From positions 33,374 through 97,373 of the forward strand of contig NHFT02000006.1 of NCBI GenBank assembly GCA_002170205.2: 64,000 bases of DNA, given 5' to 3'. Shown piece after piece: positions 19,057 to 27,632 of this stretch. Each line of letters begins with the position of its first letter. Positions within the stretch are counted from its first letter, which is position 1. The DNA is from Candidatus Pelagibacter sp. TMED118 (GTDB lineage: Bacteria; Pseudomonadota; Alphaproteobacteria; Pelagibacterales; Pelagibacteraceae). Under the pieces are notes generated by a model, which searched no databases, had not been told where the DNA came from, and saw only the letters and a program-made list of their open reading frames with translations. The translations under genes and the position numbers were made by a program.

Positions 19057-21903
19057 ATGAGTTCAGAAAAAAATATTAATTTAAAAAAAACATCTTTTTT
19101 ATCAAAGATAAATAGCTCTTTTATAGAGCAAATGTATTTAAGGTATATAAATAAAGATCCCTCTCTACCAGAAAGTTGGAAATCTTATTTTTTAGATTTA
19201 AATGATGATTTAGATTCAGTAATTAAAGAAATAGAGGGACCATCCTGGAGAAAAAAAAAACTATTTGATAAAACCAAAGATTTTGACTTAGCAACTTTGG
19301 AGCAACAAAAAATTGATTCTATTAAAGCAATAGCGTTAATTAGGTCCTATAGAATTAGAGGCCATCTAATAGCCAATCTTGATCCACTAGGAATGATGAA
19401 GAGAGAATATTTACATGAATTACATCCATCAGACCATGGCTTTAAAAAGGATGACTATGATAGAAAAATTTACTTAAGCTCTTATTTAGATAGCAGTTAC
19501 TCAACAGTCAAAGATATAATGTCCAAGCTACGTAAAGTTTACTGTTCGACTATAGGTGCTGAGTTTATGCATATTTCAGATCCTGTAGAAAAAATATGGT
19601 TTAGGGAAAGAATGGAAAAAAAAGAAAATCATGTAAATTTTACTAATAAAGGGAAAAGAGCAATTTTAAAAACAATTATAAAAGCTGAGGGCTTTGAAAA
19701 ATATTTAGCTAAAAAATTTATAGGAACTAAAAGATTTGGCCTTGACGGCGGTGAAGCATTAGTGCCCGCTCTCGAACAAATTATAAAACGAGGTGGTCAA
19801 CTAGGCGCTAAGGAGATTAAAATTGGAATGCCTCATAGAGGAAGATTAAATGTTTTAGCTAATGTTTTACAAAAATCTTATAAAAAGATTTTTAATGAAT
19901 TTGTTGGAGAATTAGATTCCAAAAGTGAGGAGTCTGCTGGAGATGTAAAATATCATTTGGGTGCATCATCAAATCGAGAATTTGATGGAAATTTAGTTCA
20001 TGTTAGTCTTACAGATAATCCTTCACATTTAGAGGCTGTAAATCCAGTGGTTTTAGGACAAGTACGTGCGAAACAGTTTTATCATAGTGACAACGAGAGA
20101 AAGCAAGTAATACCGATCTTAATTCACGGTGACGCAGCATTTGCTGGGCAGGGAGTAGTTGCAGAATGTTTTGCGATGTCAGGTTTGAAAGGTCATAATA
20201 CTGGAGGAACGATTCACGTAATTGTAAACAATCAAATTGGTTTTACAACAAGTCCTAGATTTGCTAGATCAAGTCCCTACCCATCTGATCTAGGTAAAAT
20301 TGTTGAGGCTCCAATATTACATTGTAATGGAGACGATCCTGAGGCAGTTGTTCATTGCGCAAAAATTGCTATTGAATTTAGACAAAAATTTAAAAAGGAC
20401 GTAGTTATTGATATAATATGTTATCGAAGATTTGGACACAATGAGGGAGATGAGCCATCTTTTACTCAACCTTTAATGTATAAAAAAATCAAATCTCACC
20501 CAACAACACTAAAAATTTACTCAAAAAAACTTATCGAAGAACATTCCATAACAGAAAAGGATTTAGAATATGAAAAAAAAGAATTTAATGATCTATTAGA
20601 AAACCAATTTAAATCTGCTAAAGATCATCACCCTAAGATGGATTGGTTTGAAGGTACATGGTCTAGATATAGACCTCAAAAAGGTAAAGATAAAATAGGA
20701 AATACAGGTGTACAAAAAAGTGAGTTAACCAAAGTTTCTGATAAGATTCATTCCTTAAAAGAGGAGTTAAATATCCACAAAACTATTAAAAGAATATTTA
20801 TTAATAGGCATAAATCGGTGAATGAGGGAAAAAATATAGACTGGTCAACAGCTGAAGCCTTAGCGTTTGGAACTTTGTTGAACGAAGGATTTCCAGTAAG
20901 ATTAGTAGGACAGGACTCTGGCAGGGGAACTTTTAGTCAAAGACACTCAGTTCTGAGAAACCAAGAAGATAATTCTAGATATATTCCATTAAATAATATT
21001 TCTGTAAACCAAAAAAATTTTGAAATAGTTGACAGCTTTTTATCTGAGTTAGCTGTTCTAGGATTTGAATATGGATATAGTTTAGTAGAGCCAGAAACAC
21101 TAACCATTTGGGAAGCTCAATTTGGCGATTTTGCAAATGGAGCTCAAGTAGTTATTGATCAATTTATTGCCTCAGGAGAAAGGAAGTGGAGCAGAGCTTC
21201 GGGGTTAGTAATGCTTTTGCCTCATGGATATGAAGGACAAGGACCTGAACATTCCTCTGCAAGACTTGAAAGATTTTTACAATTGAGCGGACAAGAAAAT
21301 TTACAAGTAGTTAATTGTACAACCCCAGCAAATTACTTCCACGTTTTAAGAAGACAAATACATAGAGATTTTAGAAAACCTTTAATTATTATGACACCTA
21401 AGTCGTTGCTAAGAAATAAACTTTGTGTCTCTAATCTCGAGGATTTCGGTAAGAATAAGGCCTTTCATAGAGTGCTCAAAGATCATTCTTATCTAAATGA
21501 TAGCAATTTTCTTAAGTTAAAAGACGATAAAGATATTCAAAAAGTAATTATTTGCTCGGGTAAGATTTATTTTGATCTACTTAAGACGAGGGAAACAATA
21601 AAGAGGAATGATATAGTTTTAGTGAGAGTAGAACAACTTTATCCTTTTCCGGTAAAGTCATTAGTCAAAGAAATCAAAAAATACAGTAAAAATGCAAGCT
21701 TTTTTTGGTGTCAAGAAGAGCCAAAAAACATGGGTGCTTGGAGTTCTGTTAGAGATTATATACAATGGACTTTAGATTACATTGGAGCTAATAATAATAA
21801 AATTTCTTATATTGGCAGGAACTCAGCTGCGTCACCCGCAACAGGGTATGCTAAAAGACATGTGGCCCAACAAGAAGAAATTTTAAGGAAAGTATTTGAA
21901 TAA
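19057..21903 (+). CDS. sucA: 2-oxoglutarate dehydrogenase E1 component
   Basis: This is the thiamine-diphosphate-dependent decarboxylase of the 2-oxoglutarate dehydrogenase complex. The 948 residues show the N-terminal SucB-binding motif (SFIEQMYLRY), RIRGHLIANLDPLG, GMPHRGRLNVLANVL, HGDAAFAGQGVVAE and the TPP/Mg segment ending NNQIGFTT. The second half has the pyrimidine-binding domain with QDSGRGTFSQRH and LPHGYEGQGPEHSSAR. It is followed at once by sucB. Confidence 0.97.
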   Translation: MSSEKNINLKKTSFLSKINSSFIEQMYLRYINKDPSLPESWKSYFLDLNDDLDSVIKEIEGPSWRKKKLFDKTKDFDLATLEQQKIDSIKAIALIRSYRIRGHLIANLDPLGMMKREYLHELHPSDHGFKKDDYDRKIYLSSYLDSSYSTVKDIMSKLRKVYCSTIGAEFMHISDPVEKIWFRERMEKKENHVNFTNKGKRAILKTIIKAEGFEKYLAKKFIGTKRFGLDGGEALVPALEQIIKRGGQLGAKEIKIGMPHRGRLNVLANVLQKSYKKIFNEFVGELDSKSEESAGDVKYHLGASSNREFDGNLVHVSLTDNPSHLEAVNPVVLGQVRAKQFYHSDNERKQVIPILIHGDAAFAGQGVVAECFAMSGLKGHNTGGTIHVIVNNQIGFTTSPRFARSSPYPSDLGKIVEAPILHCNGDDPEAVVHCAKIAIEFRQKFKKDVVIDIICYRRFGHNEGDEPSFTQPLMYKKIKSHPTTLKIYSKKLIEEHSITEKDLEYEKKEFNDLLENQFKSAKDHHPKMDWFEGTWSRYRPQKGKDKIGNTGVQKSELTKVSDKIHSLKEELNIHKTIKRIFINRHKSVNEGKNIDWSTAEALAFGTLLNEGFPVRLVGQDSGRGTFSQRHSVLRNQEDNSRYIPLNNISVNQKNFEIVDSFLSELAVLGFEYGYSLVEPETLTIWEAQFGDFANGAQVVIDQFIASGERKWSRASGLVMLLPHGYEGQGPEHSSARLERFLQLSGQENLQVVNCTTPANYFHVLRRQIHRDFRKPLIIMTPKSLLRNKLCVSNLEDFGKNKAFHRVLKDHSYLNDSNFLKLKDDKDIQKVIICSGKIYFDLLKTRETIKRNDIVLVRVEQLYPFPVKSLVKEIKKYSKNASFFWCQEEPKNMGAWSSVRDYIQWTLDYIGANNNKISYIGRNSAASPATGYAKRHVAQQEEILRKVFE

Positions 21904-23229
21904 ATGAGTGATGATATATTAGTGCCCGTTCTAGGAGAAAGCGTAACTGAAGCCACAGTTGCACGTTGGTTAAAAAAAGAGGGAGAAGAGGTAACGGCAG
22001 ATGAACCAGTTGTGGAGTTGGAAACTGACAAAGTTAATTTGGAGGTGCCTTCACCAGTTAGCGGTGTAATTTCACAAATTAATTCAAAAGATGGAGAAAA
22101 CGTAGAGGTTGGATCTGTTTTAGGCATAGTGACCAGTGGTCAAACTAAGTCCGCAGATAAAGTAATTAAACAAGAAAAAATTCCTCCTGTAACAGAAAAA
22201 ATAATTGAAGAGGCAGAAAAAGTTAAAGATGAAGAAACTAAAAAAGAAAATGTGATTAAACTAGCTAAAGAAAAAGATCATGAACAGAATAAGATTTCTG
22301 AAAATATCATGAATAAAGATGAGCCATTAATACTTACAAATGAAGTTTCTAATGGCAAAGCAAAGCTAATTAATAATCATCTCTCACCTTCTGTAAGAAA
22401 AATAGTTACTGAGCAAAATTTAAAACTTGAGGGGATAAGAGGATCAGGAAAACACGGTGCAATTTTAAAGGGTGACTTATTAAATTTAATGAATAATAAA
22501 CCACAAATAAATCAAAGAAAAATAAAGTACGGCCCCGAGGAAATAATTCAAATGTCTAGATTAAGACAAACTATTGCTAAAAGGCTTAAGTCAGCTCAGG
22601 AGACAGCGGCAATGCTAACAACTTTCAATGAAGTTGATATGTCAAAAGTCATCAATTTTAGAGAGGAGAATCAAAAAGAATTTAAAAAAAAATTTAATAT
22701 TAAATTAGGATTTATGTCATTCTTTGTAAAAGCATCAATAAAAAGTTTGAAATTATTTCCTGCAATAAATGCGGAGGTTGAGGGTAATCAAATAATTTAT
22801 AAAAACTATTATAATATTAGTTTTGCTGTTGGTACAGATAAAGGACTGGTTGTTCCTGTATTAAAAAATGCAGATGAAATGTCATTTGCTGAAATTGAAA
22901 AAAATATTAAGAGTTTATCAGACAAAGCAAATGATGGAATTTTATCAATTGAAGATTTACAAGGAGGAACTTTTACAATTAGCAATGGAGGAGTTTATGG
23001 ATCGATGCTATCAACCCCAATAATTAATCCACCTCAATCAGGCGTTTTAGGAATGCATAATATTGTTGAGAGACCAATAGCAGTTAGTGGCGATATAAAG
23101 ATTAGACCAATAATGTATTTAGCACTATCTTACGATCATAGGATTATCGATGGTAAAGAAGCTGTATCTTTTTTAAAAGGAATTAAAGAAAGTTTAGAGG
23201 AACCTGAGAAGCTATTTTTAGATATCTAA
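21904..23229 (+). CDS. sucB: Dihydrolipoamide succinyltransferase (E2)
   Basis: This is the core of the 2-oxoglutarate dehydrogenase complex. It has 441 residues in the usual order. One lipoyl domain spans about 1-75 with the lipoylated lysine in [10 protein letters not shown] charged lysine/glutamate linker follows, then the E3-binding domain ([24 protein letters not shown], about 160-195), and a catalytic domain ending in the active-site motif [12 protein letters not shown]. It abuts sucA and lpd with no spacer. Confidence 0.97.
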   Translation: MSDDILVPVLGESVTEATVARWLKKEGEEVTADEPVVELETDKVNLEVPSPVSGVISQINSKDGENVEVGSVLGIVTSGQTKSADKVIKQEKIPPVTEKIIEEAEKVKDEETKKENVIKLAKEKDHEQNKISENIMNKDEPLILTNEVSNGKAKLINNHLSPSVRKIVTEQNLKLEGIRGSGKHGAILKGDLLNLMNNKPQINQRKIKYGPEEIIQMSRLRQTIAKRLKSAQETAAMLTTFNEVDMSKVINFREENQKEFKKKFNIKLGFMSFFVKASIKSLKLFPAINAEVEGNQIIYKNYYNISFAVGTDKGLVVPVLKNADEMSFAEIEKNIKSLSDKANDGILSIEDLQGGTFTISNGGVYGSMLSTPIINPPQSGVLGMHNIVERPIAVSGDIKIRPIMYLALSYDHRIIDGKEAVSFLKGIKESLEEPEKLFLDI

Positions 23230-24630
23230 ATGTCAGAAAAATTTGATGTAATAATAATTGGTGGAGGGCCAGCAGGGTATGTATGTGCAATAAGAGCATC
23301 ACAGCTTGGATTAAAAACTGCATGTATCGAGTCTAGAGGAGCACTTGGTGGAACTTGTTTAAATATTGGATGCATACCCTCAAAAAGTTTATTAAATTTA
23401 TCGGAAGCCTTTAGTAAGGCTCAAAACTTTTCAAAAATTGGAATTGAAACTGGAGAAATTAAATTGAACCTACCAAAAATGATGCAAAACAAGGATAAAG
23501 CAGTTACTATTTTAACCAAGGGTGTAGAATTTTTATTAAAAAAAAACAAAGTAACTTATATAAAAGGCAAAGGTAGTTTATTAGGGGATAATAAAATTTC
23601 AATTAATAGCAAAGATAGTGAAATAAAAATCATTGAAGGTAAAAACATTATTATTAGTACTGGATCTGAAGCCTCAACATTACCAGGAATTGAATTTGAT
23701 GAGGTAAAGATATTGTCATCAACCGGAGCATTGAGTATGTCTAGGGTTCCAAAAAAAATGATAATAATAGGTGCTGGTTATATTGGACTTGAAATGGGAT
23801 CAGTTTGGTCTAGACTTGGGTCAGATGTGCATGTAATCGAATATCTTGACCATATAACACCAGGATTAGACATAGAAATATCAAATGAATTTATGAAAAT
23901 ATTAAAAAAGCAGAAAATAAATTTTCATCTAAACACCAAAGTAGAAAAAATATCAAAAATAGGAAATGGTGTTACTATTGAAACACTTGATCGTCAAAAT
24001 AATAAAAAATTATTTGAGGGCGATGTGGTATTAATTTCTGTTGGTAGAAAACCATATACAAAAAATCTAAATTTAGAAAAAGTTGGCATTCATTGTGATG
24101 AAAAAGGCAGAATAGAAGTAAACAGTAATTTTGAAACAAATGTAAAAAATATTTACGCTATTGGAGATGTTATAAGTGGTCCGATGTTGGCCCATAAAGC
24201 TGAAGAGGAAGGAATAGCAGTTGCAGAGTTAATTGCGGGCCAAGCTGGACACGTAAATTATAATTTGATTCCAGGTGTAATATATACTTCACCAGAAGTA
24301 GCGTATGTAGGAAAGAATGAGGAGGAACTTAAAAAAAAAAATCTTGATTATAAGGTAGGAAAATTTCCTTTCATGGCAAATTCAAGAGCAAAGGCTATAG
24401 ATCAACCCGAAGGCTTTGTTAAAATATTAGCAGATCATAAAACAGATAAAGTTTTAGGAGTACATATTATAGGACCTCATGCAGGCGAAATGATAGCTGA
24501 AATGTCTGTAGCAATGGAATTCGGTGCAAGCTCAGAAGATATTGCGAGAACTTGTCATGCACATCCAACATTTTCAGAAGCAATAAAAGAGGCGGCATTA
24601 TCGGTAGATAAGAGACAGATTCACTCTTAA
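23230..24630 (+). CDS. lpdA: Dihydrolipoamide dehydrogenase (E3)
   Basis: E3 reoxidises the lipoyl groups of 2-oxoacid dehydrogenases using FAD and NAD+. The 466-residue protein has GGGPAGYVCAIRASQLG (FAD), the redox disulfide in GGTCLNIGCIPSK, and a second dinucleotide motif IIGAGYIGLEMGSV. AIGDVISGPMLAHKAEEEG and the C-terminal HAHPTFSEA with the catalytic His-Glu pair complete it. It ends the TCA block. Confidence 0.98.
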   Translation: MSEKFDVIIIGGGPAGYVCAIRASQLGLKTACIESRGALGGTCLNIGCIPSKSLLNLSEAFSKAQNFSKIGIETGEIKLNLPKMMQNKDKAVTILTKGVEFLLKKNKVTYIKGKGSLLGDNKISINSKDSEIKIIEGKNIIISTGSEASTLPGIEFDEVKILSSTGALSMSRVPKKMIIIGAGYIGLEMGSVWSRLGSDVHVIEYLDHITPGLDIEISNEFMKILKKQKINFHLNTKVEKISKIGNGVTIETLDRQNNKKLFEGDVVLISVGRKPYTKNLNLEKVGIHCDEKGRIEVNSNFETNVKNIYAIGDVISGPMLAHKAEEEGIAVAELIAGQAGHVNYNLIPGVIYTSPEVAYVGKNEEELKKKNLDYKVGKFPFMANSRAKAIDQPEGFVKILADHKTDKVLGVHIIGPHAGEMIAEMSVAMEFGASSEDIARTCHAHPTFSEAIKEAALSVDKRQIHS

Positions 24631-24695
24631 ATTTAAGACTTTAATATGTCAAAACGCGCTCTTTCTAATATAAAATAAAACTATAAAAATCTTCC

Positions 24696-25694
24696 ATGTT
24701 AAAATCTAATAAAAATTTAAACTCTAAAATATCTGATGTAACCGATATCAGTAAACCATGGGATAAAGATAATCAGGCTTGGTGGGACTGGTATGTGGGT
24801 CTTGCAGATAATGATACTAAAAAGTATGAAATTATTGATGCCGATCCTTTACCAGATATTGCAATACCTAGTGATGACGATGTTATTTTGGAATTAGCTG
24901 AGCCCTACCATTTAACTGATGATCAAATTTATTTTTTTAAAAAAAATGGTTTTATAAAACTTAAAAAAGTTTTCTCACCCGGGGCTGTGCTAAAACTTCG
25001 AGTGGAGTTAATTAATCTGTTAAAAGAAGAGTTTAAAGTTGATCCAGATAAAGGGGCACGTGACCGTTTCCTTAGTCTCGAAATGATTTGGCCTAATAAT
25101 GAACTTCTTCGTGCTTACGTATTGTCACCGCGTTTAGGGCGAATTTCAGCAAATCTTCTTGAAGTACCAGCTGTTAGACTTTACCATGATAATGTACTTG
25201 CTAAACAAGCTGGTTGTGGTCGTACCCCATGGCACTTTGACGATCATCATTTTCCGCTAGATACTAATGACGTAATTACTGCTTGGGCTCCAGCACAGCC
25301 AATTCCTATTGAGATGGGACCACTCTCTTTTGCATATCCACTTGATGTACACGAATTAGTTAACGCTGTTACCTTTGAGAAGACTGGTACTGGATATGAC
25401 CGTGGAGTCTCAGATGTTTTTTTAAAAAATAATGTATGTGTAAATGAAACTCCCTTTGAGTTGGGTGAAGTTAGCTTTCATCATAATTTAAATTTTCATA
25501 CGGCCTCTCGCAACCGAACTAATCGTAGCCGAGTGGCTTTAGCTAATACCTATTACCGAGATGGAGCAAGAGTAGTGAATGCACCTACTATGGTTTCAGG
25601 TGACTGGCAGAAATTTATGCCTAATGTCAAACCAGGAGAATTAGCTGCCAGTCCACTAAATCCAATTTGTTGGCCAGTTAAAGATAAATTATGA
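24696..25694 (+). CDS. PhyH-family 2-oxoglutarate/Fe(II) dioxygenase
   Basis: This is a probable non-haem iron oxygenase that hydroxylates or desaturates a small molecule using 2-oxoglutarate. In the 332 residues the iron triad is His180 and Asp182 (WHFDDHH) with His268 (NFHTASRN). Arg279, 11 residues after His268, is the expected 2-oxoglutarate anchor. The spacing fits the phytanoyl-CoA dioxygenase family; the substrate cannot be read from sequence. Arginine is mostly CGN (about 13 of 15), while neighbouring genes use almost only AGA, which suggests recent gain from another lineage. It overlaps the next gene by four bases and is first in a three-gene cassette. Confidence 0.85.
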   Translation: MLKSNKNLNSKISDVTDISKPWDKDNQAWWDWYVGLADNDTKKYEIIDADPLPDIAIPSDDDVILELAEPYHLTDDQIYFFKKNGFIKLKKVFSPGAVLKLRVELINLLKEEFKVDPDKGARDRFLSLEMIWPNNELLRAYVLSPRLGRISANLLEVPAVRLYHDNVLAKQAGCGRTPWHFDDHHFPLDTNDVITAWAPAQPIPIEMGPLSFAYPLDVHELVNAVTFEKTGTGYDRGVSDVFLKNNVCVNETPFELGEVSFHHNLNFHTASRNRTNRSRVALANTYYRDGARVVNAPTMVSGDWQKFMPNVKPGELAASPLNPICWPVKDKL

Positions 25695-26611
25695 AATACA
25701 TAAATAATCAGAAGGGACTAAATTCAATCTGGACCGATAGTCTTGCTCGCAATTTACGTCCTGATGGTAATGCTTTGATTGATCATTTAAAAATTGTTCA
25801 CCAAGAACATGCTGGATTTACCGAAACTTGTGCAAGTTCTTGTCGTGACGAAGTTGGACGTAACAGCTATGAATGGTTAGCTGAACTTGTACCCGATAAT
25901 GATAGTTTAAGTGTATTAGATCTTGCTTGTGGGTCAGGGCCATTATTAAAGATCTTGTTTGATCGCAATAAAAATTTAAATTTATATGGTGTAGATATGT
26001 GTCCTGAAGAGTTAGAATTAGCTAAGACCCGTCTTGAAAAAAGTGGAGCCAATCTCTTTAAATCAAAGGCACAAAATTTGTCGGTAATCAATGACAACTC
26101 TATTGACATTGTATTATGTCATTGGGCTTTAACATTAATGGATCCAGTAGCTCCTGTATTAGATGAAGTAAGACGTGTCTTAACCTCTAAAGGTCGATTT
26201 GTAGCATTAGTTGATGGACCAATGAATACAGCTCCTGGCTACACAGAGGTACATGATTTAATTTATAGTTATGCACAAGAAGAAATACCTAGCTATGGTA
26301 AGATTGATTTAGGTGATCCAAGGATAAGAGGATCTGATAGCCTAATTAATCTTGTCCGTAAGGTTTTTCCAAAATCAAATGTAACTATCGAAACAAATAC
26401 CGTATCTATAGAGGGACCAGTTAATCAAATCGCTGAAATTACAGCAGGATTTTTTTATGCTGCATTTGTATTAAAGCCAGACAAAAGAAAATTAATGCTT
26501 AAAAAGTTATCTAATTTACTAGCAACATTTAAAGAAGGTACTGACGCTGAAAGGCAGGGACGATTTTCAATGCCGATTAGTCGTCTTTTAGTTGTACCTA
26601 ATATAAAATGA
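25691..26611 (+). CDS. Class I SAM-dependent methyltransferase
   Basis: This 306-residue Rossmann-fold methyltransferase has motif I VLDLACGSGPLLKIL at about 75-89. An acidic residue follows in YGVDMCPEEL, then NDNSIDIVLCHWALTLMDP (motif IV region) and LTSKGRFVALVDG. The N-terminal 70 residues and the C-terminal third (YTEVHDLIYSYA onward) lie outside the core and probably bind the acceptor. I do not recognise a named subfamily. Arginine codons are mainly CGN, as in the dioxygenase gene before it. It starts in the ATGA overlap with that gene and ends in another with the EgtD-like gene, so the three are probably made together. Confidence 0.82.
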   Translation: MKYINNQKGLNSIWTDSLARNLRPDGNALIDHLKIVHQEHAGFTETCASSCRDEVGRNSYEWLAELVPDNDSLSVLDLACGSGPLLKILFDRNKNLNLYGVDMCPEELELAKTRLEKSGANLFKSKAQNLSVINDNSIDIVLCHWALTLMDPVAPVLDEVRRVLTSKGRFVALVDGPMNTAPGYTEVHDLIYSYAQEEIPSYGKIDLGDPRIRGSDSLINLVRKVFPKSNVTIETNTVSIEGPVNQIAEITAGFFYAAFVLKPDKRKLMLKKLSNLLATFKEGTDAERQGRFSMPISRLLVVPNIK

Positions 26612-27531
26612 AATCATTTTTAAAAGAGGTAAGTATTGGTCTAAGTAAAAAAAACAAGAAGTTAAGCTCTAAATGGTTTTACGACTTTCAAGGATCAAAA
26701 CTCTTTGAGCAAATTACTAAGCTTGAAGAATACTACCCTACACGAATAGAGAGAAAAATCTTAAAAGATAATAAAATTGAAATTGCTAATAATATAGGCA
26801 AGAAAGCGGTGATAATTGAGCCAGGCGCTGGAGACATTAAAAAAATAGCTATTTTTCTCAAGAGCTTGGATAAGCCGAAAAAATATATACCTTTAGATAT
26901 TTCTGAAGATTATATAATTAAAATATCAAAAAGTTTTAAAAAGAAGTTTCCAAAAGTAGCTATTACTCCAAAAGGGTATGACTTTTCGAGAAATAGTAAA
27001 CTACCTTTTAAGATTGATTTGTCAGACAACATAATTATTTTTTTTCCAGGATCAACTATTGGCAATTTTGAAAAAAAAGATGCTATTAAATTTTTGAAGA
27101 TGCTTAAATTAAAATTTAAAGCAAAAAAAATTATTGTCGGCGCCGATTTAGTTAAAGATGTTCCAACTTTAATCTCTGCTTACGATGATAAAAAAGGCGT
27201 GACTGCAAAATTTAATAAAAATATTTTAAAAAGAATAAATACTGAACTAGGTGCAGATATTAATTTAAATTCTTATGAACATTTAGCAATTTATAATAAG
27301 TCAAAAAAAAGAATTGAGATGAGATTGAAATCTAAAAAAAATAATAATATTACAATTAATGGTTCGAAATTTTTTATTAAAAAAAATGAAGAGATTCACA
27401 CAGAGAACTCTCATAAATATACGGTTAAATCCTTCAAAAACTTAGCAAATGAAGCTGGATGGAAAATAAAGAAAACTTGGGTTGATGAAAAAAAACTCTT
27501 TAGTGTGCATTGTTTAGATATAGCTATATAA
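26608..27531 (+). CDS. egtD: EgtD-type L-histidine N-alpha-methyltransferase
   Basis: EgtD trimethylates the alpha-amino group of histidine to hercynine. The 307 residues follow the family throughout: SSKWFYDFQGSKLFEQIT, EEYYPTRIER, the SAM motif EPGAGD (Glu71-Asp76), FFPGSTIGNF with Asn153, GADLVKD and RINTELGAD. HTENS with Glu266 and Ser268 matches the two residues that grip the histidine imidazole in mycobacterial EgtD. No EgtB-type sulfoxide synthase is in the window. Arginine codons are mostly AGA, unlike the two genes in front, so it may have a different history. The substrate assignment is by family only. Confidence 0.85.
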   Translation: MKSFLKEVSIGLSKKNKKLSSKWFYDFQGSKLFEQITKLEEYYPTRIERKILKDNKIEIANNIGKKAVIIEPGAGDIKKIAIFLKSLDKPKKYIPLDISEDYIIKISKSFKKKFPKVAITPKGYDFSRNSKLPFKIDLSDNIIIFFPGSTIGNFEKKDAIKFLKMLKLKFKAKKIIVGADLVKDVPTLISAYDDKKGVTAKFNKNILKRINTELGADINLNSYEHLAIYNKSKKRIEMRLKSKKNNNITINGSKFFIKKNEEIHTENSHKYTVKSFKNLANEAGWKIKKTWVDEKKLFSVHCLDIAI

Positions 27532-27587
27532 ATCTAGCAACCACATTCTCTCTTAATAAAAAGCAACTCAGGTATTGATATGGATTT

Positions 27588-27616
27588 TTAACAAATTATT
27601 AATACACTCTTAATAT
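27588..27616 (+). promoter_or_regulatory. Candidate sigma-70 promoter for priA
   Basis: TTAACA at 27588-27593, a 17-base spacer, then TAATAT at 27611-27616, in the 101-base gap before priA. The predicted start of transcription lies about ten bases before the ATG at 27633. In AT-rich DNA such matches arise by chance, so the support is moderate. Confidence 0.35.
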
Positions 27617-27632
27617 ATAAGAAACAAATACT

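Noticed and set aside
21807..22127. Minus-strand open frame of 106 residues across the sucA/sucB junction
   Set aside because: Both overlapped genes are certain and complete; the frame has low-complexity Ser/Thr composition typical of antisense reading.
24631..24695. Promoter or attachment site in front of the dioxygenase gene
   Set aside because: There are -10-like AT hexamers but no convincing -35, and no repeat matching sequence after egtD that would mark an integration site.
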